A DNA stretch of 64,000 nt from Hysterium pulicare CBS 123377 (taxonomy: Eukaryota; Ascomycota; Dothideomycetes; Hysteriales; Hysteriaceae), in NCBI GenBank assembly GCA_000467715.1, contig AJFK01000052.1, forward strand, positions 101,231 through 165,230, written 5' to 3'. The translations under genes and the position numbers were made by a program. The notes beneath the pieces are model-generated. The model was not told the DNA's origin. It ran no database searches and saw only the letters and a list, made by a program, of their open reading frames with translations. Below are positions 1-10,501 of this stretch, piece by piece. The stretch's first letter is position 1; every line of letters starts with the position of its first letter.

Positions 1-1
1 A

Positions 2-322
2 TTCGCAGTCTTTGAAGACAATTTGCGAGTCTGCTGCAAGGCTGACGTCCATCGGAACCCCCCTATTCCTACACCGAGGACTCCTTTCAACGCCAATCAT
101 CACACATCGGCGGAACCAAACATCATATGCGATCCAACATGGCCAATTGATCCTTGGGCTGAGGCCCTCATAATCACCCTATCCCTACTGTCGTATTCTG
201 TATCATCGCTCCGTATCGTTTACCTCTACACACCCTTGCTTGAGCTTCAGAGCTGGTGGTCCGATATCGAGGGCCTCGAGCAAGCTATTCGAGGCCCTCA
301 ATCGGCGCACCAGGAAAACTGA
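2..322 (+). CDS. possible 3' end of a gene entering from the left edge
   Basis: A reading frame is open from the first bases of the window to a TGA at 320-322, about 106 codons with no start codon needed inside the window. The translation is unremarkable, with a weak hydrophobic stretch (WAEALIITLSLLSYS) and an acidic C-terminus. I do not recognise the product. It could equally be chance open frame, because the sequence upstream is missing and no conserved motif is visible. Confidence 0.22.
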   Translation, partial: FAVFEDNLRVCCKADVHRNPPIPTPRTPFNANHHTSAEPNIICDPTWPIDPWAEALIITLSLLSYSVSSLRIVYLYTPLLELQSWWSDIEGLEQAIRGPQSAHQEN

Positions 323-456
323 GTGCACTTGGTTGAAAAGTATTATGTTTCGCTAATGTATAAAATAAGTACTACTTCTTCTTTCATGCATACTCTCAGT
401 CAGACAAATACTTTTTCACAAGCTCCTGCCCTCCTATTATTTATCTTGCGTGATTT

Positions 457-978
457 ATGTCTTTGCCCCTCTTCACACAAGAAAAGCATGCTCATAAGGA
501 TAATAATGAAGTGGACAATATATCGCTCTTCACTCGGAACTTTCAAACCCCTCGTCGAGATGCCACTCGAAATATGAAAGAGCCAAATGTCCCTGATTCC
601 GGAGCGTCTGGTTACCAACAAGTCATTAAGTCTCCGACTGAATCCAAGTGCCATTCCATCAGCCGCCCGTGGTCCAATATACATCTCCGACCCCAAACGG
701 CCAAAGACAGTGAACTATCGCCCCTGGAGCGATGGAAGAACGAAAGCATTCGAGAACAACCGTGGGACGCTATCGGCGACATCTTCATCTCCCAAGAGCG
801 TGATATTTATTGTACAAGCCGGGAAGAACAGTTAGAGGGTCAGGAGACAGAGGGTCAGGGAGGGTATTATGGTTCAGATGATGAGTCGGCGGGTTCGAGC
901 ATGGATTGTCTTGCTTCGAACGCTTCGCTTCAGGGATGGGGGGCCAGTGGAGATCAGCGGGGACAATCAAAGCTCTGA
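457..978 (+). CDS. hypothetical protein, 173 aa, unsupported by family
   Basis: An ATG-initiated frame of 173 codons is polar and rich in Ser, Glu and Gln, with an acidic Gly-rich stretch near the end (EGQGGYYGSDDESAGSS). No domain, signal peptide or membrane segment is visible. An overlapping frame at 587-835 is also open, so frame choice is not secure. It lies upstream of a convergent ankyrin gene. I cannot assign a function; it may be a lineage-specific small gene or noise. Confidence 0.25.
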   Translation: MSLPLFTQEKHAHKDNNEVDNISLFTRNFQTPRRDATRNMKEPNVPDSGASGYQQVIKSPTESKCHSISRPWSNIHLRPQTAKDSELSPLERWKNESIREQPWDAIGDIFISQERDIYCTSREEQLEGQETEGQGGYYGSDDESAGSSMDCLASNASLQGWGASGDQRGQSKL

Positions 979-1240
979 CTTTGCTCGATGTATATTTAAA
1001 GTACGAGCTATCATATCAGATGCCATAAAATTATCGCCATCCATCCATATTATCACTATGTTGAATCAGCAATGGGTATCAAAGAAGTCAAGCAATTCCA
1101 CAACAATATCTCCAGAATATGCCTCGTTCCTATAGTCCTCCTGCTTGATGGCAATATACCTTATCCACCATGCCTCACCGCGCATCCCCCGATCAAGCTC
1201 ATATATCTCACTAACCTTCGCCTAACCTTCAAAACTCCAC

Positions 1241-1951
1241 TCATTCCACCCTCCTCCTTACATTCCTCCCACCTTGCGCCTCCGTCCCCAACCCCGTTAC
1301 AGCCTCCGTGACCAGCTCCCTTAACTGTCTCTGTCCGTCCTCAGACTGGAAATCATCTCTTGCTGCTAACTCCTCTATTCGGCGTCTGAACTCCGGGTCT
1401 GGCGCTGATTCCTCGGTTTCCTCATCCATAGTGCCAACATTGATCTTCACGCCGTTCGGCAATGGTGGGGGCGGGTGGACTTCTTCTTGTTCATGTGCTG
1501 CTGTGGTGGAGCCTGTAGCACCACCGCCAGCGCTTTCTCTTAAACTCCGGAGATACGACACGACTAGATGGTCTGCTCCCTCCTCCACAGCTATCTTCTC
1601 CTCGGCAGTTTGCGATTCCAGATTCCGTATTCGCCAGTCTATACTCAACTCTTCCACCAACACACGCGCCACCTCCTCCGTCTCGGCTGCAAACAGCGCT
1701 GTTTCTCCGTCTTCATCTAGTTTATTTATGTCGACGTTGTATGTATGTACCAAGGTGCGGAGGACGTCGAGTTGCACGTAGGAGGAGGCGGCGTGTAGGA
1801 GGGAGTAGCCGTGGGCATCGCTGGCATGTGCTAAATGAGGGTGTTGGGTGAGGGATGTGAGGACGGACTGGGGACGGTTGTCTATTAGGTTGAGAAGGAG
1901 GTCTATTGTTGGCGTGGGTGGTGCGGGTCGTGGTGGTGGTGGGTTAGACAT
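1241..1951 (-). CDS. ankyrin-repeat protein (small, fungal)
   Basis: Single-exon gene of 236 codons with ATG at 1951-1949. After a Pro-rich N-terminus the protein carries two to three ankyrin repeats over roughly residues 20-125; the diagnostic segments HGYSLLHAASSYVQLDVL and DEDGETALFAAETEEVARVL match the TPLH-type helix-turn-helix. The C-terminal half is acidic, with a helical segment (FRRRIEELAARDDFQ) near the end. Small ankyrin proteins of this architecture are widespread in fungi, the best-known being the ribosome-assembly chaperone Yar1, but ankyrin repeats alone only indicate protein-protein binding. I infer a scaffold or chaperone role without naming the partner. Confidence 0.85.
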   Translation of the reverse strand: MSNPPPPRPAPPTPTIDLLLNLIDNRPQSVLTSLTQHPHLAHASDAHGYSLLHAASSYVQLDVLRTLVHTYNVDINKLDEDGETALFAAETEEVARVLVEELSIDWRIRNLESQTAEEKIAVEEGADHLVVSYLRSLRESAGGGATGSTTAAHEQEEVHPPPPLPNGVKINVGTMDEETEESAPDPEFRRRIEELAARDDFQSEDGQRQLRELVTEAVTGLGTEAQGGRNVRRRVE

Positions 1952-2791
1952 TTTAGAGGTGCGTGGGGAGGGTTGAGGCCGTGGAGGGAGGCAGAAGAGA
2001 TGACAGGTTCCGAGGGTTTGCAGAAGATGGCGAGGATATAAATGAGAATGGCGAGGGTACTGGTAATTGCAGAATTGGAGGACGAATTGATTGAGGCTTC
2101 ACAGATTTACGATGTTTCGAAATTTCGACATTAAACACTCGGCATGCCGAGAAGGCGGAGGAGTGGCCGAGAAAGTGCCACGCCACACATATCTGTGGCC
2201 GTGCAATGACCTCATCAATCTCATCCCTGAAACGGATTGTTCAACATTCATCGCGTTTCTTTGTACCTCCGAGTCTTTTCCATCTTCTGATGTCGAATTC
2301 GCCGTAACCAAGTTGTCAATCCATCGCAGCTCCATCATATTTTCGATCGAGTGATCGGAACGCCACCCGCTTCTGCCAAGCCAAAAGCCAGATCCGCGCT
2401 TCTCGCTCAGCCTCCACTGGCGTTGTTGGAGTCCAGCTGCTTTGAGGGGGCAACACGCTGACGACGCTCTTCCATTCGGATTCGCATCTTGTTCGTACTT
2501 GGTTGAAAGGCTGCTTATTATTCGACTGGATTCTATCTGAATACGCGCAAGCTTTGTCCTGCATTCGGAAGTTTAAAGAGGTGTTCCAGGGGGTATTGCC
2601 TAGGGCTGAGCCGCCCAACTTTTACTTCGCATCTCCCAAGAACCCTTGGCACTGAGGCATACATACGAGTCTGTAACGTCTCATCGAGCTCTGGGCTGGC
2701 GCGTCTTCATCGATATTTGCGTGCTTTCTCTTTCATTTTTGCCCACGCGTCGAAAGCTCCGGAACACCAGATGCGCTGTTAAGCGCTGAAG
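1952..2791. other. intergenic region, divergent promoter
   Basis: About 840 bp separates the ankyrin gene (minus strand) from the lipid phosphatase gene (plus strand), so it must hold both promoters. Several short open frames occur on both strands but none shows coherent composition or splice signals. No repeat was seen. Confidence 0.5.
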
Positions 2792-4382
2792 ATGAAGACT
2801 ATGAATACAATATTGCCGTCGAAAAGGCTGATTGCTTCTTACATCTTTGACTGGATCGTTATTATGTGAGTGGCTTCTCGTCCTGCGTGCGAAGCCTAAA
2901 GGTTCCGCGAATATCACACTCCTACGCGTCCAAAACCTATCTCAACATTCACATCGTCGCGTTTACATCAAACGCCTTCAAGATCACGCCGCTAACTTCT
3001 TCCATAGCGGTATCGTTGCCGTAGGCGGAGGCTGGAACTATCTGACTCCCTACCACCGCCCCTTCTCACTCGTCAACCTCGACATCTCGTACCCGTACGT
3101 CACACATGAGAAGATTCCAACGTGGCTCCTTATTGTCGCTGGTGCGGCCATCCCAGTAGTAGCTGTCTTTCTTGTTTGTTTGATCTTCGTCCCTGGTCCG
3201 ACGGTGAGCAAGAGTACGCCGAGGAGTCTGATTTGGAAGAGGAAGTTATGGGAATTGCATAGTGAGTTTGATTCCTCCCCCCAGATTCTGGTCATTTTGT
3301 TACGAGATTCCCCTTTCTATCCGTCCGCTGGGTTCTAAATCTTCTCTTCTTCTACGCATCAATCACTCACATCTTCACAGCCGGCTGGATGGGCCTTGCC
3401 CTCTCCCTCGCAACTGCCTTCATGCTAACGCAAGGCATGAAGAATCTCTTCGGTAAACCGCGTCCGGATCTTCTCTCGCGCTGTGAAGTCGACATGTCCG
3501 CCATCCGACGCCATCATCTCAGCTCGTACGCTGAAGACTTCAACCCGCTTTGGGTATTGGTTACTTCGGACATATGCCAGCAACCCGACAAAGGACTTTT
3601 GAACGATGGATTCAGGAGTTTCCCTAGTGGCCATTCGAGCTGTAAGTTCCTAACCAATCTCTCAAAGTTGCATGATGAGAACACAGGTTAAGAAATTTGA
3701 TCCAGTCTCCTGGGCAGGTCTTCTCTACCTAACCCTCTTCCTCTGCTCCAAATTCTCAATCGCAATCCCCTACCTCTCACCGCGTCCATTCTCCACCAAC
3801 ACCGCCTGGACCTCCGCAACCACCCGCTCCGGCTTCCATCGCTCATCTCTCCTTCCATCCCATCACGCAAAATTCAACAACAGCTCCGAAAACTCCGAAG
3901 CCCCAATTCTAGGCTCGGCTCCCACCACCTCCATCGATCCCCAACTCGTTCCAATCCGCAACCAGTCCGCCGCTCCCCCGGTCTTCATCCTCATCCTGGC
4001 TCTCGTACCCATCTGCACAGCCATCTACATCTCCTCGACCCGCTTCACCGATTTCCGCCATTTCGGCTTCGACATCATTTTCGGCTCGCTCATCGGGATC
4101 ATTTGTGCGTGGTTCAGTTTCCGATGGTATCATTTGCCTATCCGACAAGGTGCGGGCTGGGCTTGGGGGCCTAGGACGAGAGAGAGGGCTTGGGGGGTTG
4201 GTGTTGGACGGGGTGGGTATGTGGGTGTGGAGGGGTGGAGGAGTGGTAGGGATGGGGTTTCTGGGGAGAGTGAGGTAGGAAAGGCGAAGGACGCGGGTAC
4301 CGATGTGGATGGGGGGAATGGGACCGGGGTCGAGGGGTTGGCGGAGAATGAGAGGAGGGTCGTTGGGGATAATGCTGTATAA
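2792..4382 (+). CDS. PAP2 lipid phosphate phosphatase (DPP1/LPP1-like)
   Basis: Four exons (2792-2865, 3008-3261, 3381-3641, 3706-4382) join in phase to give 421 aa. The N-terminal region is the membrane-embedded fungal DPP1/LPP1 type, with a YHRPFSLVNLDISYPY block near residue 45. All three PAP2 catalytic motifs are present: KNLFGKPRPD, PSGHSS and the R-x5-H motif in STRFTDFRHFGFD. Family members remove phosphate from diacylglycerol pyrophosphate, phosphatidate and lysophosphatidate in the vacuole or ER membrane. Intron 3 was placed so that PSGHSS continues into FSWAGLLYL, the usual family sequence. The C-terminal ~90 residues after the last membrane helix are Gly/Arg/Glu-rich, probably disordered and cytosolic. 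The protein is longer than yeast Dpp1 (289 aa) because of that tail and a hydrophilic loop between the PSGH and R-x5-H motifs. Confidence 0.92.
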
Positions 4383-4565
4383 CCTGGTATTGATCGAGCA
4401 GGGTTGGATATATTCGGATCCAGTCTCATGTCTACCATTTTCTGTAATACTAAAAATACACTTCGATAGCTTTCCAACTGAAAAATCATATCATTGATAT
4501 CTTGCCAGTTAGTTGATAAGTACTAAAATGTCATCTTCCTGACCGACAAAACTTTTTGTATACAG

Positions 4566-4773
4566 ATATCGATATCCAATCTTTTGACCTACTACGCTGC
4601 GTTTTTCGTCTCGTTTAGCCCCCAAACGGCAGCATTCCAAAACGCATATTTCTGTACTCGGTAAACTCTACATACTGAGGTGGTTGTATCGTCCTATATG
4701 ATAATTCCACTCCTTTAGCGAATTTCCTCGCCTACCTCGACCACGCCAACAACCCAGATAAGTCTACTACAGT
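4566..4773 (+). CDS. candidate small spliced gene fragment, unknown
   Basis: Two segments look coding. The first, 4566-4653, follows a TACAG acceptor and reads ISISNLLTYYAAFF then VSFSPQTAAFQNAYF. The second, 4719-4773, follows a CCTTTAG acceptor and reads NFLAYLDHANNPDKSTTV before a GTAAGT donor. A donor GTACTC at 4654 joins them in phase (AYF-S-NFLAY). I could not find a convincing initiator exon or a terminal exon, and I do not recognise the family. A small membrane or membrane-peripheral protein is possible. Confidence 0.3.
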
Positions 4774-4940
4774 GTAAGTCAACACTGCTGAAAAAGAACA
4801 TTTAGTGACTGTGCAAACATAAGTGCGGCGCTCTGTAAGGGGCGGAGCAGAGAGGTGCGGCGTAGTTGGTCAGGATGAACCCCCAAATCCTTCGGTCGAC
4901 CCAATATCAGTTGTCCTAAAATCACTTCTTGAACTATACA

Positions 4941-4967
4941 TACTTACTTACTTACTTACTTACTTAC
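4941..4967 (+). repeat. (TACT)n microsatellite
   Basis: Six perfect TACT tetramers plus TAC run uninterrupted. It lies between two uncertain small coding candidates and ends in an ACAG that resembles a splice acceptor. Confidence 0.95.
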
Positions 4968-5073
4968 AGACAACTATCTCCTTCCATCGATCGCCACATA
5001 AAATCTCTTTATACTCGCTATCCGGGCCATCCTCTTTTTTCTACCCAGGTCTAAGGTCCCGGTACCCTCCCTC

Positions 5074-5502
5074 ATGACCTCCCCTACTTCCCCAAAAGTA
5101 TCTCAAGATACCACACTACCACCATCGGACGTCAGTATATCTTTCCCATCTCTATTCCCTCCATATACATTTCACCCAAGACAAAGCACCAACTACCACC
5201 CAATCCCCACCAACCCCCCGATCCCACCTCCACATGTCCAGACATCTCCCCCAAAAACCATCTACTCTGCGCTCCTCAGTCGAGTCCCCTTCGCCGAGCT
5301 TCCTCGCCGCTGCTGAGCTGATGTGCTGGACGCAGCAGCAGCGGCGCGATACGACGCTCGGGAAGACATTGCGCATTCGAGTGGCTGTGGGACTGTGGGT
5401 GTTTTGCTGGATGCGGTTGGACGACGGTGGTATCGGGGGATGAAAGCGAGGGCGGGGTTGAGGGGGGGTTGGGATGGTGCTGGCGTGATGGATGGTGGGT
5501 AG
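5074..5502 (+). pseudogene. open frame interrupted by one in-frame TGA
   Basis: An ATG frame at 5074 (80 codons, Pro/Ser-rich, ending in IYSALLSRVPFAELPRRC) meets TGA at 5314-5316 and continues in the same frame for 61 more codons (ADVLDAAAAARYDARED, then GVLLDAVGRRWYRGMK) to TAG at 5500-5502. The downstream part has the look of a real helical protein segment. Either this is a decayed gene, a sequencing error, an intron I did not resolve, or chance. The opposite strand is also open across the same stretch (5262-5657), which weakens the case. Confidence 0.28.
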
Positions 5503-5922
5503 TGATGTTGTGTGGTGTTTTGATCTTCAAGAGGTAAGGGAGGTGGGGGGTAGATCTTGTTCACTGTGTAGTAACGAATCTTCGGTGTTGGTTTTGAAGA
5601 TACTACTCCGGTATTTGCGCTGAAGTGGAATGTCGTCGTTGTCGACTTTTGATTCACATTTCTCTAGATCTGTAAGAAACAAAAAGGACTGGGGAAAAAT
5701 TCACGTGAACAGGAAAGAGAGAACTTGATCTGAGATGAAAGTCCGTTAATTTTTAAAGCTATCTACTCATCGTCCTCCGCCTATAGCGTCTGACAAGAAA
5801 CAGCATATAACCCGTTTTTCCTCTGTTCGGGTGTTAGACACCCGCTCTCGAAGGCTATCTATACCCTAAACCGAACCATGGGTCGGAATGTCGTAACCAC
5901 AAACCTTGGAGTACAGCTGTAC

Positions 5923-7689
5923 TTAGAGCCTTCCATCGCCATATCGACCACCGAAGCCTCCACGCTGATAACCAGGACGCCAGGTATCATACCTAGGTTT
6001 AGAAGCTACATCCCTGATCGTCTCATCCCTTGCGTTCTGCTCCTTTGCGGACTGGTCTCTCATGTCTTGATCATTCTTAGATGAATCGCGTATAGGAAGG
6101 TCCCGGACGGATAAGAATCTCGGTCGATCGTCCTCCAATGGCTCGTCTCTCATGGAGAAAGCCGTCATAGGTCGATCGCTCATGCTACCACGTAGACGAC
6201 CTTTTAACGGTTCCTGGGTAGCTCTACGCTTGAAACGATCCTTATCCTGATGAAAGAATCCATGAGAAGGTCCACGCTTGCGGGCCGGGAATAGCTCTCG
6301 TCCTGAGCTTGGAGGCGAGAGTGCCATGGGCAACGGGTGTTGTTCTGGACGTACGAATACATTTTGTCGCTTATGTGTATCGGTCCAAAATTCCTGGAAC
6401 CATGTAGCTAGCTTGGTAAGGAAATTAATGCCGCGAGGGCTCGGCATCGGCTCGTTTTGATGATGGGGTATAAATCCGGCGTGGAGCTTCTTGACAATTT
6501 GATCGATGACCACGACTTCGCCGTGAGTCATTCCCATGGTATTGCGGAGTTGGCCGACCCACGGACGAATGCGATTCTCGTTTTCCTAGCTTGCAGTCAG
6601 TCATATTGCTCAATGGAGGACTGAGGATCTAACCTTCACAGCGGCCATGCGCTGGTTCACGCCGAAGATGGGGCTACCCGGCATCTCTGCAGCTTGTTGT
6701 AGAATCTTCCAGATATTATAGATGTTTTCATGCGCATTCTCTAAATCACACATGAAACGTGAGTGATCGCGCAAGAACTGCACGCTACCTTGGCGGATAT
6801 CCAAGGAGATAGATTCTTCAAGAACCTTGATCCGATCAGCAAGTTTAGTATCCATCCTGTCATATCCGTCATCCACTCGATCACGAAGATCTCGTCTGCC
6901 TTTATCGAAAGCATCTTCTAGTCGTTGTATACGGGACTTAAGGTCCACCAGCGAGCGTTCAACTTGGGGGTCGATGAGATTGTCATTACGACGACGATCT
7001 TCTCCTGCAGATACGGAAGGTTCATGGACACGGTTGCCGTTCGAAAGCGCCTTTGGCGCGGTTGGGGGTGAACGTGGAAGTTCTTTCTTTTCTTTGTCAT
7101 CCTTCGCCTTTTTGGTCGTCCCGTTGCTAAGGGCCTTCAAAGGAGCCTTCGGAGCGGTAGGCGGAGCGTCGGAAAGCTCACCATCCTCTTTGTCGTCATC
7201 CTTTTGTTTGGTCTTGGTCTTGACAAGCTCGTCGACCTGGTTCTTGACGTTGACTACAAGCTCACGTAACTGCGACTGGTTAGTCTGCATGTGCCTCACC
7301 GAGGCCGACAAGACCCGGACAGTCAAGTCCGGATGCTTTGTCTTGGTGTCCTCGGTCTCTTTGCGAATGCTCTCATCCAGTTCGAGGTTGCCTTGGCGCA
7401 ACGCTGTAAACTCCTCCACGATCAGCTGGTGGGTGACGCTGATGCTCGCTATAGATTCCTCTTGGCTCTTCAAGTCCTCCACGATTCTATTCTGGGTGGC
7501 CTGGATGCAGCGGAGGGCTTCGACGAAGGGAGCGAGCGGATTATTCGCATTCAAGTTCCGATCGCTGTGAAGGATCCAGTTGCCCTCGCCAGCAGACGCA
7601 GCGGCGGGCTTCGCATGCGAGCTGGGAGGGCGGAATTCATCCAGCAGTTCGTCAACGGTCATAGCCTCGCTGGAAGCAGACGCCTTCAT
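5923..7689 (-). CDS. coiled-coil protein with basic, RGG-like tail, unknown function
   Basis: Two exons on the minus strand: 7689-6634 and 6585-5923, with a 48-bp intron whose acceptor reads CTAG, giving 572 aa. The N-terminal half is mainly long helices with heptad character (residues about 60-170 and 230-350), split by a Pro/Lys-rich linker containing two copies of a PPTAPKA-type segment. The second exon is basic and ends RGGFGGRYGDGRL, suggestive of nucleic-acid binding. An alternative start is an ATG at 7735-7733 followed directly by a GTAAGC donor, splicing in phase to GCG at 7683 and giving M-ASASSEAM. I recognise no named family; an RNA- or chromatin-associated role is only an inference from the tail. 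Confidence 0.75.
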
Positions 7690-7735
7690 GGATGTTAAAG
7701 TAGTATGTACCGCGAATAAGTGAGATGCTTACCAT

Positions 7736-8911
7736 GATGGCTTAGACGAAGAGGTCGGCGGTTGTTGACCAAGGCCCAGTGACGCAAGAAGTGCAAAGAA
7801 AGAAGTCGCGTCACGAAATAGACGGGAGGGCGTCATTCACCGCCGTCGACTTGGAATGAACGTGACACCACGCGGAAGCTCGTTTGACCGCTTTCCGAGT
7901 TCGGCCTCTTCCACAGGTGAATCAGGAGGACCAGGTGAAGTCTGGATGCATGCTCCCGTTGCCGCGGACAGCCGCACACAACAACGGTGAAGCACTCCAT
8001 GAGCTGGCCTCTTCATTCTTCATTTCCGAGCAAAACTAGATACTCATATAACTAATCTTGGATTTCCAGCGCGAAGGCAAAGTCTTACCCATATAAATAT
8101 AAAGAAGGGCTTAAGATGGAGCGAAGGGCGTTGAACTGGCTCAGGCAGGCATGATGCCGCCGGCCTACCAAAGAAACCGTAAGCTTGACCATGGTATCGG
8201 AGCTCTATAAGATGGAGATCCACCATGACCGCAAACGCAGACTCCCAAAGACGTAGAACAGTCTTGCAATGGCCGACTCTACAGAAAATCCATCTCGCGT
8301 AGGAAAGTGGACAGGGAATGGAACTGCTCGGTTTGCATCTTTCGGAGAGAATGCTTCTAAGGTATAGCAAGAAGGCCTTCCTCTATTGGACCAGATGACT
8401 TAGTGCTGGAGTGGTCGAATGGCTCATGATATACCAAGCACGTCCCCAAAAACTCCACATGCAACATTTGAGGCGTCATAGTGCCCAAGAAACCAGTCAC
8501 GGCATCGATAGGCTGCTTATCACTATTCCGACCAGATTTTGATCCAGTTATGCTAGAGACAGGGGTAGTCAAGGCCCATCGCCATCCCTCACTATCGCCT
8601 CGGCGTCACTTGACAAAGTATCAATGGGGTCTGGAGCCTCGGAGGCAGTGAGATCATTCATGGGTAGAATGCCTATGGATTCTCGAATCTTGGCGTTTAC
8701 ATGTGCGCCGTCGTTGAACGGCAGAGGACGAAATGCAAGTTCGCCCGATTGTTGGTGTCCACCCTTCATTGTAATCCGATCTCTTCTCTTGTAGAGGAAG
8801 GGAGGAGAGCTACATCTCCGCTAGCCATCTTTCCCAGTACTCTGCCCTCAACTAACCAGATCTTAGCACCGGGCTTTAAATCATACACCAGAAGTACTGG
8901 GAGTGAATCCC
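7736..8911. other. no confident gene; possible decayed coding pieces
   Basis: The first part is the promoter side of the minus-strand coiled-coil gene. Between 8357 and 8768 the minus strand has two adjacent open frames of ordinary composition (AFRPLPFNDGAHVNAKIRE and TPQMLHVEFLGTCLVYHE), and just upstream a third (SLPVLLVYDLKPGAKIWLVE, about 8893-8834). These could be C-terminal remnants of the HET domain gene next door or independent junk. None carries a recognisable motif. Confidence 0.35.
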
Positions 8912-9690
8912 CTATTTGTATCGTTTGGTGCGAAAATTCCACGACGTGGTACTAAAGCTATTATTGGACGATGGATATCGTCGGGGCGCAGGATCACTAT
9001 TGAGTTCAGATAGACTTCCCAGTCGAAGTGGTAATATTCTTGCGCAGGCTTCTTCCTTACGAAAGCTCTTAGACAAAGCCTTGAAAAAGTCTTGCCACGG
9101 GACTTTCGTTCTCCCACACTGGACCCATGGATCTTTAGAAAACACCAGCTCTTGAAAGACCCAGACTCGAGTGAACCACTCTCGCTTTATAATTGCACCG
9201 AGAAAACTATCCTGGACGGTTTCGCCTTGGCTTATCGCTGCGAAGAGTGGAATTTCGGGACCCCTGCTGTCCCCTGGCCCAAGGTAGATGACGGTACGTA
9301 GAGCAGCGGAATATATTCGCCCCATCATCCTAACTTGCCGAGCTTTCTCTTCGTCGTCAACTTGGTTGATGCAGATTCCATCAGCCCATAACAGCAGGGT
9401 TCTTGTTTTGTGGCGTAGATCGCGAAGGGTTGAGTGTAAGTTTTCCGCTATCTCCAATGTCCTTCCATTGACCTTGATCGTCCTGTACTTTTTCGGGTTG
9501 CCCCACACATAGGAAAGCGCTGTATAAAAAGAACGGAAGTTCCAGTCACTCATATCAATCAACGTATGAATGATGCGACACTGAATCTGCGACGAAGGAT
9601 CCGCGCAAGGCTGCAACTCGATCAGGCGAATGCCATCATCCGCTATGATCGGTTCGCATTTGTACCTGGTCTCGAAAGCCAAGTATTCGT
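8912..9690 (-). CDS. HET domain protein (heterokaryon incompatibility), 5' end unresolved
   Basis: The minus-strand frame carries a clear HET domain: ALSYVWGNPKKYRTIKVN, then LLLWADGICINQVDDEEKAR, then the IYLGPGD and REWFTRVWVFQEL motifs, in canonical order. HET proteins trigger programmed cell death after non-self recognition, either between hyphae or in NLR-like immune circuits. There is no ATG before the domain; a TTTCCACTTCAG acceptor ends at 9691, so an upstream exon is needed but was not identified. The frame stops at 8912 soon after the domain, making about 259 residues, whereas most HET proteins exceed 500. It may be a short family member, or a truncated gene whose C-terminal remnants lie at 8350-8900. 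Confidence 0.75.
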
Positions 9691-10501
9691 CTGAAGTGGA
9701 AACATGAAACGGAAGTTAGGTGTTGAAGACCCGACCGTTCAAGGGTGCATGTTGAAAACCACGATGGTGTAAGGCTGATCGCTTTCTTCCTTGGCTCAGC
9801 CCCTGCCTCATGTGTCTGATAAGACACGATCGCACGTGATGTCAGTATGAACGTCCATGAACATCGTTTGTTCACTGAAAAAGATAGAGTAGTGTATGAA
9901 TGAAGAGGCGTAATGGCTGTTCGTTAGACTTTCGGAGTCGGAAAGACGCTCGATGCCTTTGGTGGATCCTTCACGGTCAGTCCTCGTGAGGATAGAGTCT
10001 AATCTAGCAAATCAGCATCGGTGAAGCACCCCTCAAAGCCTTTCTTGCCTTAAAAGAGAGTGGGAGGAGAGACAAAAACTTGAGTCGTCCAAATCCCGCG
10101 CCGGAAATGGCGCCATTCTGTTTCTACTGCTGGGGCGAACCAGACAAAAACTCTCCTGTGCCCTGATATACGACATCCCAAGAGTATTACGCTAGATTTG
10201 CGATCATGTTGATGGTTGTACCTCATCAAATGCGAGCTTGTGCTTGTGTTTTGGGTCGTGCCGTCACTTGTGATTGAATTTGAGCCCAACCCACGGAAAA
10301 AAGGAGCTTTCAATCAGAGCAGCATCATGACCCTCGTGATCATGGATTCAAAAATTCGAAACTTACGGACAAGTACGAAGGCACCCTTGCACCCGATCTT
10401 CTCTTCCCTTTAATTTCAACCATCATCCGAAGATATTACTTACGAACCTTCAAAAACGAATATACGGTATCCGACCTGCCCATCATCGCAAGAAGTACAA
10501 A
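9691..10501. other. intergenic, divergent promoters
   Basis: Contains the unresolved 5' exon of the HET gene and the promoter of the coiled-coil membrane protein. Short open frames on both strands have no coherent features. No repeat was recognised. Confidence 0.4.

Noticed and set aside
5314-5316. TGA as selenocysteine or programmed readthrough
   Set aside because: Filamentous ascomycetes lack selenocysteine machinery, and the context is not TGA-CTA.
6827-7570. 247-codon Ser-rich plus-strand frame
   Set aside because: It is exactly antisense to the coiled-coil gene; its Ser/Leu bias mirrors the Glu/Arg-rich true frame.
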